Assembly (NCBI GenBank): GCA_016713085.1
Contig: JADJPV010000006.1
Coordinates: 268,477-332,476, forward strand
Source of the DNA: Chitinophagaceae bacterium
Lineage (GTDB): Bacteria > Bacteroidota > Bacteroidia > Chitinophagales > Chitinophagaceae
Reading direction: 5' to 3'
DNA: 64,000 nucleotides
The notes beneath the pieces were generated by a model. That model had not been told where the DNA came from. It was given only the letters and a program-made list of their open reading frames with translations, and made no database searches. Made by a program: the position numbers and the translations under genes. Below, piece after piece: positions 59,882 through 64,000 of this stretch (the first letter of the stretch is position 1; each line of letters opens with the position of its first letter).

Positions 59882-61058
59882 TTACGCTGTTTAAAATAAA
59901 AGGTAAACAGGTAAAATACAAACCTGATCATTTCATAACAGAACTTTTGCCATACACGTTTAATGAATGTATTGTGAAGCTCAAACTCTTTTTCGGTAAT
60001 GAGTTTACAATCAGCAGCAATAATTTCTTCCAGTGTTTGCTCTACCTGTTTTGCAAAAGAACTGTTCTGTACATCAAGGTTCAATTCAACACTTGCATAG
60101 GCACTGATATTATTTACATTGTATGAACCAACCGTTACAAACTTCGAATCATAAGTACTTAATTTGCCATGCAGAATATTTGGCTGATACTCGTATAGTT
60201 CTATATTGTTTTTAAACATCCATCTGTATAAATACCGCTCCGCATGTTTGGCTGTAGCTACATCACTTGGTCCTGCAGCAATCACTTTTATCTTCACTCC
60301 TCTCTTTACAGCATTCGCCATATTTTTCCTGAATGGTCTTCCCGGTAAGAAATAACTTGACATCATGGTGATATGCGACTCAGCTTTCGTAAACATTTCC
60401 GAAATAACTTCTGCTGATCTGGTTTTACCTCTACCCAATCGTTACGCCCCTCACCCTTACCAAGCATTCATTTGAATGTGTTTTTACAACTTCATCTTCA
60501 TTCAGCACCTGGTATTTCTTTTCCCCAACCCGATTTATTCCAGCAATCTACACAGAGATTGAACAGCTCTGCACTTACTTCACCCTCACTGTACAATGCC
60601 CAATCAAGCCATGCCTTTTCGCCGGGCATATCATTATATCGATTGCTGATATTAACACCACCAACCAGGCTATGCATTGCATCTGTTACAACTAACTTAT
60701 GATGAAGTCTCCGTCCAAAATAAAAATAGGGGCTTCTGAAAATGGGTTCAAACCAGCGAAAAAAAACACCGCTGCTCTTTAACTGGTGAATAAATTCTTT
60801 GCTGAGATCCTGGGATGCATATCCATCGAGCAACAGGTACACCTTCACTCCTTTTTGTGCTGCTTTTATCAATGCCGTAGCTACCTGTTTACCGGTTTCA
60901 TCCTCTTCAAAAATATAGGTTTGTAAATGGATGCTTTGCTGAGCTTTATCAATCAACTCAAGTAATAGTGAAAAATATTCGCTTCCTCCACGTATAAGCT
61001 GAACCCTGTTGTGAGAGCTGTAAGCTGAAGAAACAAAAAGTTGTTTACCGGATGACAT
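59878..61058 (-). CDS. phospholipase D family / cardiolipin synthase-like protein, several frameshifts
   Basis: Two HKD motifs mark the PLD superfamily: HHKLVVTDAMHSLVGGVN in the N-terminal half and HGKLSTYDSKFVTVGSYNVN in the C-terminal half. The first half (about 186 aa) starts at 61058 and reads QSIHLQTYIFEEDETG. Between 60425 and 60500 the frame shifts at least three times; a path through ...KKYQVLNEDEVV... and ...RRNDWVRGKTRSAE... restores a protein of about 393 aa. Likely transfers phosphatidyl groups between lipids. It starts 17 bp after the FMN-binding protein gene and is probably co-transcribed. Confidence 0.82.
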
Positions 61059-61075
61059 TCATCTCAAGTTAACAT

Positions 61076-61525
61076 TTATCTTTTTTCAAACCGTCCTGAT
61101 TTTTCTTTGATCTTTATCCTGTACACAATGGGTTTAATTCGTTCTGCATCGCTGATTTCACTTTCTACATGATGCTCGTGGGTATGAACAGTAGAACTGG
61201 TTTTCATTGGAAATACACGGTTATACAAAATATGCCTGGCTTTTTCAGCTTCTTCTCCGGTTAGCTCTTCAAATACGCCCAGAACAATAACGCTTTGCCA
61301 GTTAGCCATATCTGTCATCTGATCCACCTCAAAACAAACATTCGGATTTTTTCGCAACACATCCAGTTTCATTCCTTCTTTTGTTTGCCCATAAATATAT
61401 GAACCATCAAAGGTGTAGGTTAAAGGAACTAAATAAGGCTGATCACCTGCACTGCAGGCAAGTCTTCCGATAACCTGGCTCGAAAGCAGGTTATTCATCT
61501 GATGTTCATCTAAGTGACCAAGCAT
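61076..61525 (-). CDS. pyridoxamine 5'-phosphate oxidase-like FMN-binding protein (first copy)
   Basis: 149 aa split-barrel protein. MNNLLSSQVIGRLACS, QPYLVPLTYTFDGSYIYGQTKEGMKLDVLRKNPNVCFEVDQM and NWQSVIVLGVFEELTG follow the flavin-binding PNPOx-like fold. The family covers flavin or F420 oxidoreductases and haem-degrading proteins; the substrate here is unknown. A divergent promoter with thioredoxin holds a Crp/Fnr-like site. A related gene starts at 63832. Confidence 0.88.
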   Translation of the reverse strand: MLGHLDEHQMNNLLSSQVIGRLACSAGDQPYLVPLTYTFDGSYIYGQTKEGMKLDVLRKNPNVCFEVDQMTDMANWQSVIVLGVFEELTGEEAEKARHILYNRVFPMKTSSTVHTHEHHVESEISDAERIKPIVYRIKIKEKSGRFEKR

Positions 61526-61590
61526 AATACAGGATTAATATGGTGAGCAATTGAAGTAATCTAAGCTAACCAGATAGCAAGACAATTATG

Positions 61591-61604
61591 CTGATGTTCA
61601 TCAA
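61591..61604. promoter_or_regulatory. Crp/Fnr-like palindrome 5 (PNPOx-like / thioredoxin divergent promoter)
   Basis: CTGAT-GTTC-ATCAA, nine of ten consensus bases. Left: TAGCTTAG at 61568-61561, 31.5 bp from the dyad, identical in sequence and distance to the baeRF promoter. Right: TAACTTCA at 61649-61656, 53.5 bp from the dyad. Confidence 0.65.
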
Positions 61605-61660
61605 CCCACGGGTTGACCTTACTCATTGCAATTGAAAGAGTATACTATTAACTTCAACAC

Positions 61661-61960
61661 ATGAACACATTTGAATCACATATACACGGTAATAAACCAG
61701 TGATTATTGACTTCTTTGCAGAATGGTGCGGCCCCTGTAAAATGATGACTCCTGTGTTACAGGAAGTAAAAGCAAAAATTGGTGATCGTGTAACAATTCT
61801 GAAAATGGATATTGATAAAAATCCGGGATTTGCCCATCAATATCATATCCAGGCTGTTCCCACTTTACTGATGATAAAAAAAGGGCATGTTATCTGGCGA
61901 AAGAGCGGCGTAGTTCCGGCTCATGAAATTTTACAGCATCTCGATTCAGTCATGAGCTGA
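61661..61960 (+). CDS. trxA: thioredoxin
   Basis: 99 aa, classical single-domain thioredoxin. Active site FFAEWCGPCKMMTPV and cis-Pro loop AVPTLLMIKKGHV; no signal peptide, so cytoplasmic. Reduces disulfides with thioredoxin reductase (not in the window). The ATG is almost at the predicted transcription start, so the mRNA may be nearly leaderless. Followed by a strong terminator. Confidence 0.95.
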   Translation: MNTFESHIHGNKPVIIDFFAEWCGPCKMMTPVLQEVKAKIGDRVTILKMDIDKNPGFAHQYHIQAVPTLLMIKKGHVIWRKSGVVPAHEILQHLDSVMS

Positions 61961-61976
61961 CAAAACCTGCAAATGA

Positions 61977-62008
61977 AATAAAAGCCGGACAATTCCGGCT
62001 TTTATTAT
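61977..62008 (+). terminator. terminator after thioredoxin
   Basis: 12-bp stem AATAAAAGCCGG/CCGGCTTTTATT (61977-61988, 61995-62006) with a 6-nt loop and U-rich descending arm. Confidence 0.85.
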
Positions 62009-62030
62009 ATCAGTACTTGAATAAATTTAT

Positions 62031-63122
62031 ATGAACCTTCAATTCGATATATGGAAAATGCTGGCCGGGGTTGCTGTTTTTTTATTAGGGATGAATTTTA
62101 TAGAAAAATCACTGAAACAAATTGCCGGACGTTCATTTAAACTTTTTCTCAAAAAACAAACTTCACATAAACTAAGAGCAATTGGCGGAGGAGCAGTTGT
62201 AACAGCATTGCTGCAAAGCAGCAGTATTGTAAACCTGATGATCCTTGCTTTTGTCGGCAGTGGTGTACTACAGATGCAAAATGCGTTAGCTGTCATGCTG
62301 GGCAGTAATATCGGCACAACTTTAACCAGCTGGATTGTGGCAACAGCAGGTTTTCAGCTTAACATTGAAAGTTTTGCCTTACCCGTTACAGGAGTTGCGG
62401 GATTAACCATGATGCTGTCCGGTAAGCAAAGCCGGCTGCATAATTTCAGCCAGTTCCTGTTTGGTTTCAGTTTTCTTTTTGTGGGATTGAATTATATGAA
62501 AGATGCGGTGGAAGCATTGGTGAAGGAAGTTGACCTTTCGCAGTTTAATCAATACCCCTTATTTATTTTTTTGCTAATTGGCATTGCAGTAACATCATTG
62601 ATACAATCCAGCTCGGCAACAATGGCCATAATACTTTCAGCATTATACGTCAATGCTATTGGCCTCTTACCTGCCATGGCCATTGCACTGGGCTCTGAAA
62701 TTGGCACCACTGTTAAATTGCTGATTGCGTCATCAGGAGGGCTTCCCGCCAAAAAAAGAGTTGCATGGGGAAATTTTCTCATCAACAGTATTACATCAGT
62801 CCTTTTTTTTTTTGTGCTGAAACCAATTCATCTGTTCATTACAGAAACCGCTTCCTTAACTGATCCCGTTATAGCAATTGTCGTCTTCCAGACATTTGCC
62901 AACTTTTTTGGTATCCTTTTATTTTATCCTTTTCTGGGAGTATTTGGAAACTTTTTGGAAAAAAGATTTACCAGGGAAAAAGATGACACATTATTCATTC
63001 ATAAGGTAAAACTGTCTGAGCCGGAGCTGGCAATGGCAGCCATGGAAAAAGAAACTACAGGTTTTATCTATATCGTTACTCAGTTTAGCCTGCAGGTATT
63101 TAACCTGCAGAACGATTTTTAG
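62031..63122 (+). CDS. Na/Pi cotransporter family membrane protein (transport part)
   Basis: 363 aa. Two inverted Na/Pi repeats with the QSSS motifs: ALLQSSSIVNLMILAFVGSGVL and MLGSNIGTTLTSWIVA in the first, SLIQSSSATMAIILSALY and ALGSEIGTTVKLLIASSGG in the second. Imports phosphate with sodium across the inner membrane. It ends with a TAG only three codons before an in-frame ATG that opens the PhoU-like part, which in most relatives is on the same chain. The stop may be real or an error. Confidence 0.88.
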   Translation: MNLQFDIWKMLAGVAVFLLGMNFIEKSLKQIAGRSFKLFLKKQTSHKLRAIGGGAVVTALLQSSSIVNLMILAFVGSGVLQMQNALAVMLGSNIGTTLTSWIVATAGFQLNIESFALPVTGVAGLTMMLSGKQSRLHNFSQFLFGFSFLFVGLNYMKDAVEALVKEVDLSQFNQYPLFIFLLIGIAVTSLIQSSSATMAIILSALYVNAIGLLPAMAIALGSEIGTTVKLLIASSGGLPAKKRVAWGNFLINSITSVLFFFVLKPIHLFITETASLTDPVIAIVVFQTFANFFGILLFYPFLGVFGNFLEKRFTREKDDTLFIHKVKLSEPELAMAAMEKETTGFIYIVTQFSLQVFNLQNDF

Positions 63123-63131
63123 CAAAGGAAT

Positions 63132-63701
63132 ATGTACACATATCAGTTTTCTGAAAATGAATACTGCAGAAAATATGAGTACATCAAACATGTTCATGGC
63201 GAAATTTACTCCGCCTTTTATGTTCACCTGCAAACAGCCGACTGGCAGGAAGCGGACATTAAACACCTCAACAGACTTGTATCAGCTGTAAGAAATGGCA
63301 TGTATGCAGCAAAAAACATGAAAGATGCCATGCATGATGTTGAACTGTTACGCAACTCCTCAAATGACATTAAATTTTCTGTATTCCGGGAAACCAGCGA
63401 AAAAACAAAACTGTTTTATGAAGAATTATTAGCTCTGCTTCTTCAAAAAGACGGAATGCCGCTTTTCAACAAACTGGCGGCATTGTACAAAGAGGTGATA
63501 CAGAGGTATACGGAAGAGTTGAATCAGCTTTACAAAAAACATGTTTTACAAAACCTGAGTGAAACAGAGATTTCCACTATTATCAATTACAACAGAGAAT
63601 TATACTCTTCTTACAAATCAATTATACTGGCTGCAAAAGATGTTTTACTCACAGAAAATGAAGCAGAATCTTTTGATGAGCTGCCGGGCAGCATCAGGTA
63701 A
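63132..63701 (+). CDS. PhoU-like domain protein, probably the C-terminal part of the Na/Pi transporter
   Basis: 189 aa helical protein. YCRKYEYIKHVHGEIYSAFYVHL and KDAMHDVELLRNSSNDIKF resemble the PhoU-like regulatory tail of bacterial Na/Pi cotransporters. It is in the same frame as the gene upstream, ten bases after its stop. Either a stop codon splits the two, two compensating indels hide a joined frame (the +1 frame reads LAKEYVHISVF), or the parts are made separately. Confidence 0.65.
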   Translation: MYTYQFSENEYCRKYEYIKHVHGEIYSAFYVHLQTADWQEADIKHLNRLVSAVRNGMYAAKNMKDAMHDVELLRNSSNDIKFSVFRETSEKTKLFYEELLALLLQKDGMPLFNKLAALYKEVIQRYTEELNQLYKKHVLQNLSETEISTIINYNRELYSSYKSIILAAKDVLLTENEAESFDELPGSIR

Positions 63702-63745
63702 ATATGATGTTAAAAAAGTTATATCAAAAACAATCGTGGCTGTTT

Positions 63746-63759
63746 CTGACATTAATCAT
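63746..63759 (+). promoter_or_regulatory. Crp/Fnr-like palindrome 6 (second PNPOx-like gene)
   Basis: CTGAC-ATTA-ATCAT, core TGA-N6-TCA. Box TAACTTTA at 63783-63790; its last six bases start about 32.5 bp from the dyad. Confidence 0.55.
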
Positions 63760-63831
63760 TGTTTACCGGTGTTATGTTGAATTAACTTTATAATTGTACT
63801 TCCTGTTGCAGCTGTTACATAATTTTATTAA

Positions 63832-64000
63832 ATGCTGGGCAAACTAAACAACGAAGAGATTGAAGAGTTGCTGCAAAACAACAACATGGGCCGTATAGGT
63901 TGCAGCAGCGGCAGGAAAACATATGTTGTTCCTGTTAATTATGTGTACGATGGGAAAAGCATTATTGCCCACTCCGTTGAAGGAATGAAAATAAAATGAT
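63832..64000 (+). CDS. pyridoxamine 5'-phosphate oxidase-like FMN-binding protein (second copy), cut by window edge
   Basis: The visible 55 residues (MLGKLNNEEIEELLQ, MGRIGCSSGRKTYVVPVNYVYDGKSIIAHSVEGMKIK) match the start of the copy at 61076-61525. A TGA at 63997-63999 ends it far too early; one more A in the A4 run 63993-63996 would read KIKMM and go on past the edge, as the family demands. So it is most likely a full gene with another homopolymer error, continuing beyond the window. Confidence 0.75.

Noticed and set aside
1..64000. CRISPR arrays, rRNA, tRNA, insertion sequences, prophage
   Set aside because: No regularly spaced repeats, no transposase or phage protein motifs and no recognisable RNA gene were seen on either strand by eye.

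Overview
The window looks like a chromosomal segment of a member of the Bacteroidota, most likely a Chitinophagaceae-type bacterium. The evidence is four SusC/SusD pairs, fasciclin (FAS1) lipoproteins, AT-rich intergenic DNA, promoter boxes resembling TAnTTTG or TAnnTTTG, and almost no Shine-Dalgarno signals. No rRNA, tRNA, CRISPR array, transposase or phage gene was seen.

Region 1 (1-46.2 kb) is one large polysaccharide utilisation locus (PUL). On the minus strand, read right to left, it runs: SusC-SusD (38.8-33.7 kb), SusC-SusD (33.5-28.0 kb), then FAS1-SusC-SusD-FAS1-FAS1-SusC-SusD (27.6-12.3 kb). A train of secreted enzymes follows: GH105, CE12 acetylesterase, GH39, two GH43-type proteins, a TIM-barrel isomerase-like protein, PL22 oligogalacturonate lyase and GH106 rhamnosidase. 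On the plus strand (39.1-46.2 kb) are a second GH105, a GH2, an unknown secreted protein and a sulfatase. The set points to side-chain trimming and saccharification of pectin, especially rhamnogalacturonan I. A sulfated rhamnose/uronate polymer of the ulvan type is a less likely alternative. Four minus-strand units and one plus-strand unit start with the same promoter layout: two CAGGAT-like hexamers 10 bp apart, then 21-22 bp to a TAnTTTG-like box. Hairpin terminators close three SusCD units. No PUL regulator lies in the window.

Region 2 (46.4-49.0 kb) is an MlaE-MlaF-MlaD type lipid ABC transporter operon. Region 3 (49.0-64.0 kb) is a stress or dormancy island: PEBP-like protein, erythromycin-esterase-like protein, DUF892, alpha/beta hydrolase, phosphoribosyltransferase, lipoprotein, bacterial release-factor-like (baeRF/Balon-type) protein, short Pol X polymerase, universal stress protein, DUF2892, metal-dependent hydrolase, phospholipase D-type synthase, two FMN-binding pyridoxamine-oxidase-like proteins, thioredoxin and a Na/Pi transporter with PhoU part. 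Six Crp/Fnr-like palindromes (TGAY-N4-ATCA) sit before eight genes or operons of regions 2 and 3, each at one of two fixed distances from a promoter box. This suggests one oxygen- or redox-linked regulon.

At least thirteen genes are broken by one-base indels. Most of these lie in homopolymers and restore a full family-like protein when corrected. They look like read or assembly errors, not real pseudogenes, and broken genes are annotated over their full inferred span.
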